DNA from: Macrothele yani
Lineage: Eukaryota; Arthropoda; Arachnida; Araneae; Macrothelidae
Direction: 5' to 3'
DNA length: 64,000 nucleotides
Assembly: GCA_039090855.1 (NCBI GenBank)
Contig: CM077006.1
Coordinates: forward strand, 48,555,336-48,619,335
The position numbers and the translations under genes were made by a program. Below are positions 22,700 through 34,525 of this stretch, in pieces. Numbering within the stretch: position 1 is the first letter of the stretch; each line of letters begins with the position of its first letter. The notes below the pieces were generated by a model, which saw only the letters and a program-made list of their open reading frames with translations, did no database searches and had not been told where the DNA came from.

Positions 22700-24175
22700 G
22701 AGTGTAAGGTAACGCAGATATAGAAATGACAACTTCTCTTAAAAATCACATAGCCTGTACAGCCGTCTGCGTGTGAGTCACATAACCAGTCGTTTACGTA
22801 CTGCATCGCTCAGCAACAATCCAATACTGCTAGTCAGGGACGTAAACAGTCATGGCGCATGCTCAGTGAGGATGCTTTCTACATCGTTAACAGCCTGTGA
22901 TAACGCCGATTGGTGTGATATTATTCCCCCGTCTACTTAGTATACTGTGCGCGACATGGGCACAGTTGCCCCATCTGGAAGTTTCCACTTCCGGAACATG
23001 TCAGAAACAGGATACTTTGACGTACACCACCAAATTCACATTCCTTTTCGAGTTTTTGTTCTTGCGACACCTCTCCTGTATACTTCTTTCTGAACGGTAC
23101 GTTTAAGCCTCCAAGTTTGTATTTTTATGCGTTTTGGTAGCATCTGACAAACGGTCAGAGGTGATCAAATAGCCATATCAAATGTAAACAAGTTAGTAAA
23201 ATCATACAATGCATTGATTATGGTACGCTTTCCAACATACCAAAATCATTACTCAAGTTATGAGGATAATGGCTGTGGAATAAATATCGCTCCTGTGCTC
23301 TGACCCTATTTCGTCCGTTTTCAATAAATTTCGTCCCCAGGTTGTCCCCCACCATATACTAAAATTTCTTCGAAATCGAGCCATTTTTACGCAAGTTATC
23401 GTGCGCACGGACTGACAGACGGACAAAGCTGGAGAATATACGCTTCTTCAGCCTACGGTTGGAAAGCGTAAAAAAGTGTGTATGAACGTAAAATAACATT
23501 CAGCGTCAAGTCAAACCGCACGAGTTTTTTTTTTTTTTTTTTTTTTTCGTGTTACTTCGTTATGAGCGTTACCTATGCGATGTTCTAGTCAAGGAGTGGC
23601 GAACATTTTGGAGAATGTTTCCAAATTGGAAACACTCTCAAAAATCATTTATTATTTACCAGCTGTTCACTCACAATCCTCAGCTCAATGAAGCTTATTC
23701 TATTTTTACCCAAGTATTAATGTGTACAAAGATTCAAAGATTTCAAAACGTGTCATATGGTATCACATGTCCTCGCCGGCGATAAGCGGGCGTGAGATTA
23801 CTCCCATGTACACTTCTCACACCTTTTATTGGAGCACACAACGAGCAGGAAGCGACCTCCCTACCTCTCGATCAGTCGAAAGAGGTGATCAGGCTTTTTA
23901 CAGTGGTCGTTCAACCCTCCGTTCTTCGCTTGGCCTATAATGTCCCTTTAAGTTACGGACAAGACGAACTCTTTTGCGCTCTTTCGTAGACGAACCCTAC
24001 TGTGTTGTTTTTGCACTGTATGGCCGGAGGCCCTCATTTGGGGTACTCTCCTCCGAAGAGGCATTATATGCTGAAACAAATCTCTTGCATGAGCTCTTAC
24101 TGAAAATCTCAAAGTTATTCTCGGCACTCAAAATATATTCCTTACTAACAGCTGCTTCATTTGGCAGTGATGTTA
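22700..24175. other. Intronic sequence, mostly unrecognised
   Basis: A T-run lies at 23525-23547. A stretch near 23390-23465 (GTTATCGTGCGCACGGACTG, CAGACGGAC) resembles a phrase common in dispersed animal repeats, but I cannot name the family. Confidence 0.4.
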
Positions 24176-24327
24176 TATACACAGTCGAGTCACATTATTG
24201 TGACCACCACCTACTTTTGACGTCAACAGCGCGTAGCCATTGAAAGACGGCACGTGTCGTGAGCTGGCTTGGAGGGTATATAAGGTGTGCTGTAGGCAAT
24301 CTGAAAACATATCACTCGTTGCCGTCA

Positions 24328-25523
24328 TGGATAAAAGGAACGATTTATCAGATTTGCAAAAAGGGATGATTATCGGCTTTCGGGCGAAAGGTGGCAGTAT
24401 TTCTGAAACAGCGCAGTTGTTTTTATGGAAGGTTTAACGGCCATCGTGAGCAACTCAATGGGAGCAGTCTCTCGTCCCTAATTTAGGGCTACTTGTTCCA
24501 GGGAAGGGGGAGAGAGAGAGAGTCAGTGCCGCAAGAAAAACACATCCATGTCTCATCGGGATTCGAACCCGAACCACTTTTGGGCGAATGATCAGAAGCC
24601 ATCGCTTAGACCACTGCGCCACTGGGACGGCCAGCTCAGTTTGTAAACTTTTCGTGTGCTGCTGTGGTTAAAGTGTATCGTAATTGGAGAAATGGCACCA
24701 TTGCGAATAAGCTACGTGGGAACTGAGGAGCACCACGTGCCATTGATGTGAGAGGTGAACGTCGGTTTTGAAGGTGCGTCAGTGCCGATCGACACGCTAC
24801 AGTACCAGGGGGCTACCAGAAATGTGTCTAAAACTGAGTTCGGCGAACCCTGCTGCGTATGGGACCCGATGCAGACGGATGGTCAATGCACCTATGCTAA
24901 CGAAGGTGCATCGGCAGAAAAGGCTTACATTTGCACGGCAGTATCGGAATTGGACCTCCGCTGATTGGCAAAGGATTGCCTTCTCCTATGAGTCACGTTT
25001 TCTGCTTCATCGAACAGATGGACGTTGGCGTATAATGAGAGAAACATCGGAGGACAAACACTCTTCAACCGTTACTGGCAGAACACAAGCTGGTGGGGGC
25101 AGCGTTATGGTCTGGGGAATGTTTTCGTGGCATTTTCTGCGTCCACTCATACCTGTAGAAGGCACTATGGACCGAATTCGTTATTAATCCGTCCTATCAG
25201 ACCACGTTAACCCACACATGCTGTTTGTCTTCCCTGGGGCGGATGGGATCTTTCAGAACGACAAAGCGACGTGTAACACAGCTAGAAATGTCAGAGAGTG
25301 GTTGGAAGAACACGATGAAGACTTCAAAGTACTTCCCTGGCCCTCTAATTCCCCAGACTTAAACCCAATTGAGCATCTGTGGGAACACCTCGATCGTGTT
25401 GCTCGCTCTATGGATCCTCCACCACGCACCCTCCAGCAGCTGTCAGATGCACTGCAGTCAGCATGGATCCACATACCTGTGAACACCTTCCAACACCTTA
25501 CTGAGTCACTCCTAGCCGTGTAG
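24328..25523 (+). pseudogene. Tc1-like transposase interrupted by SINE, frameshifted
   Basis: The ATG at 24328 opens MDKRNDLSDLQKGMIIGFRA, with the HTH beginning ISETAQ. The SINE then breaks the frame, and the HTH resumes near 24636 as QFVNFSCAAVVKVYRNW. The middle and catalytic parts lie in two or three frames. They include IAFSYESRFLLHRTDGRW, where the usual SDES is SYES (first Asp lost), AGGGSVMVWGMFSW, FQNDKATCNTARNV (second Asp kept) and SPDLNPIEHLWEHL (Glu kept), followed by a typical C-terminal helix region. It is inactive through loss of the first catalytic Asp, frameshifts and the SINE. Confidence 0.87.
24420..24631 (-). mobile_element. SINE family 1 nested in a Tc1 transposase gene
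   Basis: In reverse: GGTTTAACGGCCATCGTGAG, GGGATTCGAACCCGAACC (B box) and GCGCCACTGGGACGGCC (head). Near-duplicate flanks GCGCAGTTGT (24410) and GCTCAGTTTGT (24632) are the likely target duplication. An internal (GA)n expansion lies near 24508-24520. Confidence 0.88.
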
Positions 25524-25599
25524 CTGCTGTCCGCGCTGAATGCGGCGGTTACTCTGGATATTAGCTGGTGGTAACAATAATGTGATTCGACCTTATATT

Positions 25600-26035
25600 T
25601 ATATATATTAGGTGGCGTGGAATGAGAATCAAGAAACGCCGCTGATTCCATACGCGCCAACAAAAAAATGTTTCGCCGGCCACCTTGGGCACGCGTACAA
25701 TAGGTTTACCACTACTAATGGAGCCCGTTTAGCAAGCGCATCCTACTGTTATACGGATACGTGTGTACTTAGTTTAGCTCATATTCAAGTTACGTTATAC
25801 AAATGGACCTCTATACTAGAAGGAATGACAAAGTCATGTCATTTATTTGTTTTCTAGCAGTTAGAAAAGAACAGTCCTCTTACAGTCAGTTGAAAAGGAT
25901 CGATAATTTTTCTGCCATCCCATCAGATTCCATCATCTCGTGATTGTGTCATTTCATTGAGTGACTGTGTCATACATCTACAGCAAGTACTTTTTCGAGT
26001 GGGCAGAGCTTTTATTTAGTTTGTAGCTAGATTCC
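25600..26035. other. Intronic sequence, nothing recognised
   Basis: No coding, RNA or repeat signal that I can support. Confidence 0.45.
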
Positions 26036-26047
26036 ATACTGCGATTT

Positions 26048-26254
26048 TTTTTTTTATTGGAGGTTTAACGACCACCGTGAGCAACTCAATGGGCTATAAG
26101 CAGTCGCCCGTCCCTAATTTAGGGTCACTGGTTCCAGGGAAGGGAGAGAGCCAGAGCCGTAAGACAAACACAACATCCATGCCTCACCGGGATTCGAACC
26201 CGGACCCCGTTCGAACGAATGATCAGAGGCCATCGCTTAGACCACGGACGGCAT
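26048..26254 (-). mobile_element. SINE family 1
   Basis: A well preserved reversed copy (T-run, GAGGTTTAACGACCACCGTG, GGGATTCGAACCCGGACC). The flanks ATACTGCGATTT (26036) and ATACTGGGATTT (26255) are a 12-bp target duplication with one mismatch. The last head bases are shortened (ACCACGGACGGC instead of ACCACTGCGCCACCGGGGCG). Confidence 0.9.
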
Positions 26255-26339
26255 ATACTGGGATTTGCATTTTCTTTATCTCGCATTACTAGTAAAAGAA
26301 GCATCACTGGGCGTAGTATGTAGGGTAAAAATATATTAA

Positions 26340-27240
26340 CTTCACAACATGCAGGATACTCTGAACGCAAAATATGCACAACGTCGCACGTCGGCAATAC
26401 TGCTGCTATCCATGATGGGATGAGGAAATTTACAGATGGAGCATCTCGCGTTCGGAGAAGTGGCCGTCGAAGGAAAACAACACCCAGAGATGAACATACT
26501 ATCATGATGATTGTCATGCACTGAGATGGCCATGCTATATGATGATTGTCATGCCCTAGCAGAAGAGTTCCTGCAGGAAGATCAAGGTGTCCGTGCATTC
26601 TAAGGGCTCATAAGGACTGTCAGTACTATTTCAAGATGACTGAACAAAGAATTTAGATTAAAGTCTTGATTAGTCTTACTGATTTCTTGGATTAAAGTTT
26701 GACTGTCTCATAAGCAACACGTCTGACTTCCAAAAAGGAAAGAGATTTGATGAGAAAAACACAGTTGCCACCATGAAACATTCTCCAAGCCAGGTGATAT
26801 AGGGGGCTGTATAAATATCTGGTTCTGCTGCTCTATACTTCCTGCCACCCAACATTACCATGAGCAGAACTAAGCATGCGGAAATGTTACAGGATAAGCT
26901 GATACTTCATATGAACATTCACTAATGCATCGCATTCATGCATAACTGTGCTTCCTACCACAGATCCAAGATAGTGAAAGACTTTCTGATCAGATGAACT
27001 GTGCTCGAGTGGCATGGTAACAGCCCAAAATTAAATTCCATGGATAATCTTTGGATTGTTTTAAAAAATAAGGTAACAGAAAAAGAGCCATCAGATGCAA
27101 AAGCTTTGAGTGAAGTCATTAAGTATATTTGGGATGAGTAACCGTCCAGTGAGTACAGCGAATTCCTCATTTTTAGCATGCCACGTCATATGCAGGCAGT
27201 AATTCCGAATAAAGGCCATACCAAAAGTATTAAATCTGAA
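26340..27240 (+). pseudogene. Tc1-like transposase remnant
   Basis: A heavily decayed transposase in several frames. The N-terminal part near 26430-26600 reads as a basic linker (SGRRRKTTPR) followed by LAEEFLQED. The C-terminal part near 26965-27180 has VLEWHGNSPKLNSMDNLWIV and LKNKV, which corresponds to the Tc1 block WPxxSPDLNPIENLW..LK. It then ends with MPRHMQAVI, the usual C-terminal SMPRRxxAVI. The central region with the first two acidic residues is unreadable. The ends of the element were not identified. About 500 bp in the middle (26620-26930) may be deleted or replaced sequence. Confidence 0.65.
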
Positions 27241-27570
27241 TAATTGCGAGCCTTTTTTTTATTTTAATATAACTAGGAGCAGCGCCTCTAGGCTCGCTAC
27301 GCTCGTTTCCCGAGTAGCGCTCGAGCCCAGCAACCCGATCTCCGAGTATATCACATGAAATTAAAACTGGAAAATTCATATAAATTTCAGTTCTTGTTAC
27401 ATGTCTAAGCAAATAAGCTTGTTATTCCGAAGTTTCAGAGTTTTTTTACTTTCGTTCATTTTTGGAAGGTCGGACTTTTGTTCTTTGAACTTATAGCACT
27501 TACTAAATTTACCACTAAGAAAAACAAAAGCGGTCCAAAAAGCATTTCCGTAAACCGTTATGCTATACCG

Positions 27571-27997
27571 TTAAGGTGGACGTCAAGCAATTTTGCTTCC
27601 TATACTTCCAATGGAAAACGTTTTGTACACATTTCCTTCACAATTAGGAAGAAAATTTGATCGATTAAAATAACTTCATATTATAACTTGAAATACTAAT
27701 ATTTTCTAAAACATAACCATATTATATTTAAAATCAATAACTTCTTTGGTGGTGTTGGAACCAGAAAAAAGATGGTGCGACCTGTACATTGATGACGTCA
27801 GTAGATAAACAAATGTTGCATTGCATAATTATGGTTATGTTTTAGAAAATATTAAATATTCCAAGTTAAAAAATAAAGCTATTTTAATCGTTGTTCAAAT
27901 TTTCATCTTTGGGAACGCATTAATTGTGAAAAAAAATGTGTACAGAAGTTTTTCCATTGGAAGTATAGGAAGCAAAATTACTTGACGTCCACCTTAA
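27571..27997. mobile_element. Palindromic MITE with TTAA termini
   Basis: The 427-bp element begins TTAAGGTGGACGTCAAGCAA and ends with the near-perfect reverse complement (TTACTTGACGTCCACCTTAA). The match extends inward through TTTTGCTTCCTATACTTCCA for about 50 bp and, more loosely, to the centre. TTAA at both ends is the target site of piggyBac-, Kolobok- and ISL2EU-like elements. No protein is encoded. Confidence 0.85.
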
Positions 27998-27999
27998 AC

Positions 28000-29140
28000 A
28001 ACTGAGATAGCTTTACCAACAAAGCATATGCATAACAAATTCTCTGCGTCACCATGGCAGCTGATCACGGGACCAGAACGTTCCTCTGTGGTTATCGTGA
28101 AGACAGACCAGCTGTTAGTTTCTTTCCTTTGAGTCTTTAAAAAATGCTTAAAAATCAGAAAATGACTTTCTTAAATTTTTTTTGTAAAAAAACGGACGAT
28201 AGTTGTAAGTTTATGCTGTAAAAATAGCAAAGCGTTATGATTTATAGTTTGCCATATATCCGGTTTTTTTTAAATGGATCCCCATCGCGAAATAAAGAAT
28301 TTTGTGAAATTTAGAAATTTAATTTCTCGTAAACTAAATCGATATTCAAAAAAGGGACGACTCGGTGGAAAAATTCGGTCATGGAACTACATATGCCTAC
28401 AAAGTTTCGTGGTTCTGTCGCTGTTAGTGTGTCCGGAAAGCGACCTGATAACACTTTTTTGCTTACCTTAACTTTGAAATACAATAGCTCTTGAAGTATC
28501 GCCAGAATCGAAAAACGGTTTATTTCAGCGTGTTCTCTAAACAATTCTCTACAAACAATGTAAATTTCGTACTATTTTTGTGTTCAATACGTTTGGCGCT
28601 GCGAGCTAGGAAAGCAAGAGTGTCGCGAAATTTCTAAAACAGCGGCTGCAGTTACTTTTTTTTTTTAGAATAGAGAGATTTGTTCTCTGTACATTTTTGA
28701 AATACCTCTTCCAAAAAATTATACTAATGCGTTTTCAAGGGGATTTATCTACAACTACGTCGGCGTGTTAGGTTTTTCATCCGCCGAGACGTTATTGGGA
28801 GGTTTATGAAAATAGCTAATGGGCAGTGCAAGCATTACCAATTGAATGCATGCAGAGCCAGTCAGAGATGCTTCACATATATACGTACCGTATACATTTA
28901 TTCACTATAAACTAAAATACAACAATAAATAGCTGATATCGGATTAAATTATCTTGTTCTCATGGTTACACAGCATTTATTTCGGTGTTCATCGCACTAA
29001 TTGTACAGAGAATCCTGTGTAATGCCTACTATGGTAAATACGCTACCACAAACAGTTTCTAAGCCTGACAGAAATCCCGAGTTCGAATAATTATCTTGAG
29101 GACACCTGAGAGTAACGTCATCACAAACAATAAAATACTG
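28000..29140. other. Intronic sequence, nothing recognised
   Basis: AT-rich. Short open frames around 28274-28544 on both strands carry no domain I know. Confidence 0.45.
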
Positions 29141-29151
29141 TATTGAGATTT

Positions 29152-29368
29152 TTTTTTTTATTGGAGGTTTAACGACCACCGTGAGCAACTCAATGGGCTA
29201 TAAGCAGTCGCCCGTCCCTAATTTAGGGTCACTGGTTCCAGGGAAGGGAGAGAGCCAGTGCCGTAAGACAAACACAACATCCATGCCTCACCGGGATTCG
29301 AACCCGGACCCCTTTCGGACGAATGATCAGAGGCCATCGCTTAGACCACTGCGCCACCGGGGCGGCGA
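29152..29368 (-). mobile_element. SINE family 1, young copy
   Basis: A nearly consensus reversed copy with a perfect 10-bp target duplication ATTGAGATTT (29142-29151 and 29369-29378). The B box GGGATTCGAACCCGG and the head GCGCCACCGGGGCGGC are intact. Confidence 0.93.
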
Positions 29369-29561
29369 ATTGAGATTTGGGCGAGTCTTTGAATATCGTA
29401 TTGAGCAGTCATACACATAACGCTGCTGTGGTTTTATTTATTACCATGCTGATGTGCAACCACACACCTTTCCACACTGATCGATTTAAATTAGTGTTTT
29501 TTCAGTCTGAGTCACTGGCACGCTCACCTGTATGAAAAAAAAAGTTTTTCTTTTTCCGTTG

Positions 29562-29771
29562 TTATTGTTCGGGGTCTAACGACCACCGTAAGGAACACGA
29601 TGGGCTACAAGTAGCTGCCCGTCCTCAATTTAGGGCGTCTGGTTCCAAGGAAAGGGCACAGCCAGTGCCGTAAGAAACACAAAGTCCATGCCTCACCGGG
29701 ACTCGAACCCCGACCTATCTCGGACGAACAGTCAGAATACAGTTCTTAGACAACTGCGCCACCGTGGCGGA
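29562..29771 (-). mobile_element. SINE family 1, diverged copy
   Basis: It keeps the family order in reverse (GGTCTAACGACCACCGTAAG, CGATGGGCTACAAGTAGCTG, GGGACTCGAACCCCGACC, GCGCCACCGTGGCGG) with many substitutions. It has no A tail longer than a few bases. Confidence 0.85.
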
Positions 29772-29943
29772 CTCCACCCTTTTTATCGGGGTCCAGACTA
29801 AAGCCCACCGAACAGTTTCCCACTATGGACGATTTGTCGATAACACTTAACGTCGGAGGACGTTTCCGATCAAGTGTAGGAAAACTGATCACTTTGTTTT
29901 AGAAATGTTGAAATTTAAGGGGGTTACCCCCAAACCTTAACTA

Positions 29944-31374
29944 CACGGGTTTCCATAAATTAGCACAAATGGAAAAATCGTGGTAACTCAAAAAGTATGC
30001 AAACAATTCGGATGAAATTTGGTGGTAAGCTTGATCAGACCAAATGCAACAAAAAGAAACGTAAGAACATGTTATACAAAGCAGTTACATTTTGTATGAG
30101 TGATGCAAATATAAAACTATAGGTATCAAAATGAAATAAGCAAAGGTACTTTAATAAGGAGCGTGGCTACCCCGAACAGTAATACAGGCTCGACTGCGAT
30201 GTTCCATGCTGTTAATTATGGTGTCGAGTAGTTCCGTGGGCAGGTGCGCCCATTGCTCGAGCAAAGCAGTGCGGAGCCCCTGCGTGGTTTGGGGAGAGGG
30301 TTGGAGGCCATCCAACACGCCTCCCGGGAGCATCCCATACATGCTCAATGGGAATCAGATAGGGAGAGCGTGCTGGCCATTTCATAGTCTCCTGTTTCAG
30401 GTACTGGTGCACGAGGCGAACTGTGCGAGGACGGGCGTTATCCGCTTGCAGTACAAATGTATCGCCTATTACGGCCGCATAAGGACGAACAATCGGGTCC
30501 AGGATGTCGTCATTGAAGTTTTCATATGGCAACACAGAGGTCGGTACGACCGCCTAACGATATGCCTGCCGACACCAGAACATTACCACCATCATAGGTG
30601 TCTCTTTCCTGGATATTAGAGGCCTCTCTCCAGATGTAAACTCGGCAAGAATCACTGTGTAAACAATATCGCGACTCATCAGTGAACAGAACGGACCTCC
30701 GCTGATTTTGAGTCCAGTTCATATGCATTCGTGCCCAATTGAAACGTTCCCTCCAGTGGTAGGGGTGAGGGGCACGCATAATACCGGTCGCCGAGCACAG
30801 TCCTTGTGTATGTAACCTTCTGCGTACCGTCGGAGCTGATACCGTTCGTCCGGTGGCTGCCGCAAGCACAGATCTCAAATGAGTCGGTGTATCCGTCCTG
30901 TTCCGCCGTGCCAAAAGCCGCAAATTTCGGTCATCCGCGGATGTCGTCTCCACTGGCTTACCTTCGGAAAGCTGCACCCGTGGCTTGAAACTGCTGCCAC
31001 ATCCTGTTGACCAGAGAACGATCGACGTTGAGCCATCTTGCGACGTCCGCCTGCCGTTGTCCTGCTTCGAGTCGGCCTATCGCTCTGTAGCGTAACTCCT
31101 CTGGTAAATGACGTCTCGAAGCCATGTTAACAAAATCGCTGTCTCGAAATCTTGTCATTCACTGCCAAACATGAATTGGCGACTCCCTCCGAAACAGCTG
31201 GTTTTAAGCTCTTGGAAATTTGCATAAAGCGCAGCCAGGGCCACTCATTTGCCTTCCATAACATCGATGCTGTATGCCTTCGCCCGTGGCATCTGCCAAT
31301 TTCGTGCAATGTGAACTAATTTCACCCAATTAACGCGATTTTTTGGTTTGCAGCTTAATTTATGGAAATCAGTG
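29944..31374 (-). mobile_element. Tc1-like DNA transposon with TIRs
   Basis: The left end CACGGGTTTCCATAAATTAG and the right end, reverse-complemented CACTGATTTCCATAAATTAA, are inverted repeats flanked by TA (29942-29943 and 31375-31376). The transposase lies inside on the minus strand. Confidence 0.87.
30151..31158 (-). pseudogene. Tc1-like transposase, frameshifted
   Basis: The N-terminus at about 31125 opens MASRRHLPEELRYRAIGRL, with the HTH ADVARWLNVDRSLVNRMWQQ. The second HTH and linker follow in a second frame (30977-30522; LRSVLAAATGRTVSAPTVRR). The catalytic blocks are VLFTDESRYCLH (first Asp), FVLQADNARPRTVRLV (second Asp) and SPYLIPIEHVWDAPG, where SPDL has become SPYL but the Glu is kept. 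The C-terminal part after 30330 falls in another frame (LPTELLDTIINSMEHRSRAC). Three frames in total, so not functional. Confidence 0.85.
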
Positions 31375-31379
31375 TAATA

Positions 31380-32180
31380 TACATCACCTTTCTCATGGGC
31401 GATAAAGCTCAAACTGAAATCGTAAGACAACGCTATCAGTAGACGAACAACGCACTTGAAAATTTGGAAAAGTTTTAATTTAGGGGATGTTAATCCCCCA
31501 AATGTAAACTAAAATATATAATATTTTTCATGATATATAAAAAGCTCAAAATTAAATCATCTGTTCGACGGGCCGCCATCGAACAGCTGAAACAACCGTA
31601 AAACGGCCAACGGCCTAGGTGTCTTGTAACGAGCAGTGAAATAATCAGTTCAGTGCCTTTTATTATGTTTTATGAAATGTTTAGAAATACGAAATATCAG
31701 GGTTGTAATTTAAAATCTTCTAAAAGGGCCCGTTGCGTGGGTATCTTGTCAACACCTGAAGATCGATTCGTTAAGTCCCTGTAGATTAGCGTTAATTGCA
31801 TGCCATGCGAAATATTAAAATCATAACTCAAGATTTTTGTCGCCAACACGACAAATTATGGGATTGTTCACCAGTTTTTGCAAGAATTCCCTTGGCCACA
31901 TTCAGAGTGGACTTTGCTTCAACGTCTGAGCGTGTATGGCCTCTTAAAACCTTTTAACCCTATAGGAAGGGGGACGAGCGATTTCCTAAAACACTTTTTT
32001 GTTCTGCCTTCCACATGGCATTTTCAACTGTCTCTAATTTAATAGTAATTAATCCCTCATAATTTTACACAAATTAGCACAATTATCCGCTAAATTATTT
32101 ACATAATAGCCCGCCTCACGGATAATTATTTACTCCGGAGATAAAACACGCATCAATATGTTTAAACACATCTGCAAAAA

Positions 32181-32211
<31 letters not shown>

Positions 32212-32350
32212 TGTTAGGTGTTTTTAGACGTTTGCAAAAGTTAGGTGTTTTTAGACGTTTCCTAATTCCGTAGAGGCCGTGCTAATAAGAAAAGCATCTT
32301 CATTAGCCCATGGCAGCCATTTTAGTGTCTGAAAAATATGATAGTTAACT
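31380..32350. other. Intronic sequence, A-run and short repeat
   Basis: An A-run lies at 32185-32210. Just after it a 24-bp phrase (TTAGGTGTTTTTAGACGTTT) occurs twice, and AATTCCGTAGAGGC is shared with the 180-bp tandem array at 33577. Otherwise nothing is recognised. Confidence 0.5.
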
Positions 32351-32353
32351 TAC

Positions 32354-32422
32354 CAAGTCCACCTCGTAGAGCGATGGGAGAAATTTCTGAGAGATACATG
32401 GGAACTAGAGCAGTGCTGAGAC
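32354..32422 (-). CDS. Glut1: Glut1-like glucose transporter, internal exon (VPMYLSEISP segment)
   Basis: A 69-bp exon on the minus strand encoding LSTALVPMYLSEISPIALRG plus GL and a split glycine codon. The VPMYxSEIxP..LRG(A/G)LG block is one of the best conserved signatures of GLUT sugar transporters and lies at the TM4-TM5 loop. The acceptor (atttcag at 32429-32423) and donor (G|gtaagt starting at 32353) are both consensus. It begins and ends in phase 1, matching the exons on either side. The short length would hide it from simple ORF scans. It sits 1 kb from any recognisable transposon on either side. Exon identity is near certain; the exact paralogue name is an inference from similarity to insect Glut1. 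Confidence 0.88.
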
Positions 32423-32429
32423 CTGAAAT

Positions 32430-33570
32430 GAAATAATATTACTTTAAATTGCCTCTAAATAACTTTTTTTTTTTTTTAATTTTATAGCACACAATCACAA
32501 AGTGATGAAAAACATTTTCCCTGGAAACTCCGTTGATAAAGTAATAAATAACATTTTATAATTTCAGGAATAGATCGAACCAAAAAGAACCTTTCATTGC
32601 AGCGATTAATCACCGATATAGTCTTCATCACATCATTTATATCCTTCATTGTTTTTAAACTTATTGACATGAAAGATGGCACCAACTTCTCAGGTGCAAC
32701 GAGATTTTTAAACCCTTTTCGACGTGAAAAACGAATTTCAAAGTAATTTTTTAAAATAAAAAAAATACAGCGAGAAACAATGCATTTTCGCCTCGTAGAG
32801 AATATCTGCACATAATTTAAAATGAGCAAAGGAAGCTTCTCCATACTGGTTACAGAAAACCAGAAAGAAGCAAGCGAGGTTCTTCATAAAAGGTTACAGA
32901 AAAAAAAAAATAATAACAGGATTTCTCTAAAAATATCCACAATTAGAAATACATAGTTACTTTCAATCACCAGCGACTGAAATGCATGCAAATATCGCAA
33001 ATTGGGCATAAAACATTTCTCATAATGGAAGATATCCAAGACAAAGAGAATTTTACAAATCGGGTTCTTGGAAACGAAGATTCTGTTGCAATTCCTATAC
33101 AAATAAGAAATGAACATTTACACCCCTAGCAGCAAAAGTGTATGGTACAAAAACTGATACGATCCCAGGTACGGTACAAATAAGAAATGAACACTTACAC
33201 CTCCTAGAGCAAAATTGTGTGTTACAAAAATTGACAAACACATGAAGAATATTCCCCGCCACAAAGGCTATCTGTAGCAGAAAGAATTCTCGAATTCGGA
33301 TTTATAGAAGTGGAGATATCTTATTAACCCTGAAATAGAGTATCGTTCGGAATACCATAACGCCCGAAACTGTTTGTTGCTCCTTTCAGAACTTCTCCCC
33401 TTCCCTTAAAAGGATTAGTGCTCGGTCACCATAGGAAACTTTCGATCTATAGTCTTGATATGCATTGACCTTCACAAGTTTCCCGGGGGCTATCACTGCA
33501 TTCTTCCACGGAGAAGGCATGCGATGTCAAGAGAGTAAAAAATATCGCTCCACGGAAGATACCAATGCCT
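32430..33570. other. Intronic sequence with a dispersed motif
   Basis: No gene. The motif ACACYYCTAG..GCAAAA.TGT occurs at 33121 and 33197, followed by GTACAAAAA or GTTACAAAAATTGA. Related forms lie at 34694, 34808 and 36235. Confidence 0.4.
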
Positions 33571-33576
33571 ACTTGT

Positions 33577-34525
33577 TTAGCGACGACAATGGTGACTGAA
33601 GGTGACTTCTAATTCCGTAGAGGCTGTCTAAATTCAAAGTATAGGTGGATGTAGGAAATTCTACTCACTCTAGATGGGCGTTTTCGGAAGGTCGTGGAAG
33701 TTTGAATGTAAGGGTGTTTCGGGCGTTATAGTATTTAAAGGGTTTAACGGAAGAGAAAGTTGTTTAATGACAACAATGGTAACTTATATTCCCGTAGCGG
33801 CCGTGTAAATTCAAAGAACATGTGGGGCGTAGAAAAATCCTACTCATTCTAGACGGGCGATTTTAGGCGGTAGTGGTAGCTTGAACGTAAGGAAGTTTAG
33901 GGGGTTATGGTCTTTATAGGGTTAAAAGGAAGAGAAAGTTGTTCAGCGACAAGAATGGCGACTTCTATTCCCGTAAGCGCAGTGCAAATTTAAAGAACAG
34001 GTAGGAGTAGGAAATTCCTACTCACTCTAGACGGGTGATTTCAGGCGGTAGTGGTAGCTTGAATGTAAGGAAGTTAAGAGCGTTATGGGCGTTAAAGGAT
34101 AAAAAGGAAAAGAAAGTTGTTTAGCGACAACAATGGTGACGGAGAGTGACTTCTAATTCCGTAGAGGCAGCGTAAATTCAAAGAACAGGTGGGGGTAAAA
34201 AAATCTTACTCACTGTAGACAGGCGTTGTTTTGTTTTTTTTTTTTTTTTTTTGAGGTTTAACGACCACCGTGAGCAACTCAATGGGCTATAAGCAGTCGC
34301 CCGTCCCTAAATTAGGGTCACTGGTTCCAGGGAAGGGACAGAGCCAGTGCTGTAAGACAAACACAACATCCATGCCTCACCGGGATTCGAACCCGGACTC
34401 CTTTCGGACGAATGATCAGAGGCCATTGCCTTAGACCACTGCGCCACTGGGGCGGCGACAGGCGTTTTCGGGCGGTCGTGATAGTTCGAATGTAAGGGCG
34501 TCATGGTCGTTAAACGGTCAAAGAG
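33577..34525. repeat. Tandem array, four units of about 180 bp
   Basis: Units start near 33577, 33759, 33938 and 34115, each recognisable by TTTAGCGACAACAATGGTGA, then ATTCCGTAGAGGC, ACTCACTCTAGACGGGCG and GTAGTGGTAGCTTGAATGTA. Spacing is 177-182 bp. The fourth unit is split by a SINE (34228-34456). The units differ by many substitutions, so the array is not very young. No coding capacity. Confidence 0.88.
34228..34456 (-). mobile_element. SINE family 1 inserted in the 180-bp array
   Basis: A full-length reversed copy with a long T-run and intact B box. The target duplication GACAGGCGTT is perfect (34218-34227 and 34457-34466) and is made from array sequence. The SINE therefore postdates the array. 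Confidence 0.93.

Larger units (their letters stand above)
24180..25593 (+). mobile_element. Tc1-like DNA transposon carrying a SINE
   Basis: The terminal repeats read GTCGAGTCACATTATTGTGA on the left and, reverse-complemented, GTCGAATCACATTATTGTTA on the right, both followed by CCACC. TA flanks both sides (24178-24179, 25594-25595). A family 1 SINE (about 24420-24631) interrupts the coding region. Confidence 0.88.

Noticed and set aside
22700..24175. An LTR retrotransposon or endogenous viral element
   Set aside because: No paired long terminal repeats, protease, integrase or gag-like frames are visible here or elsewhere in the window.
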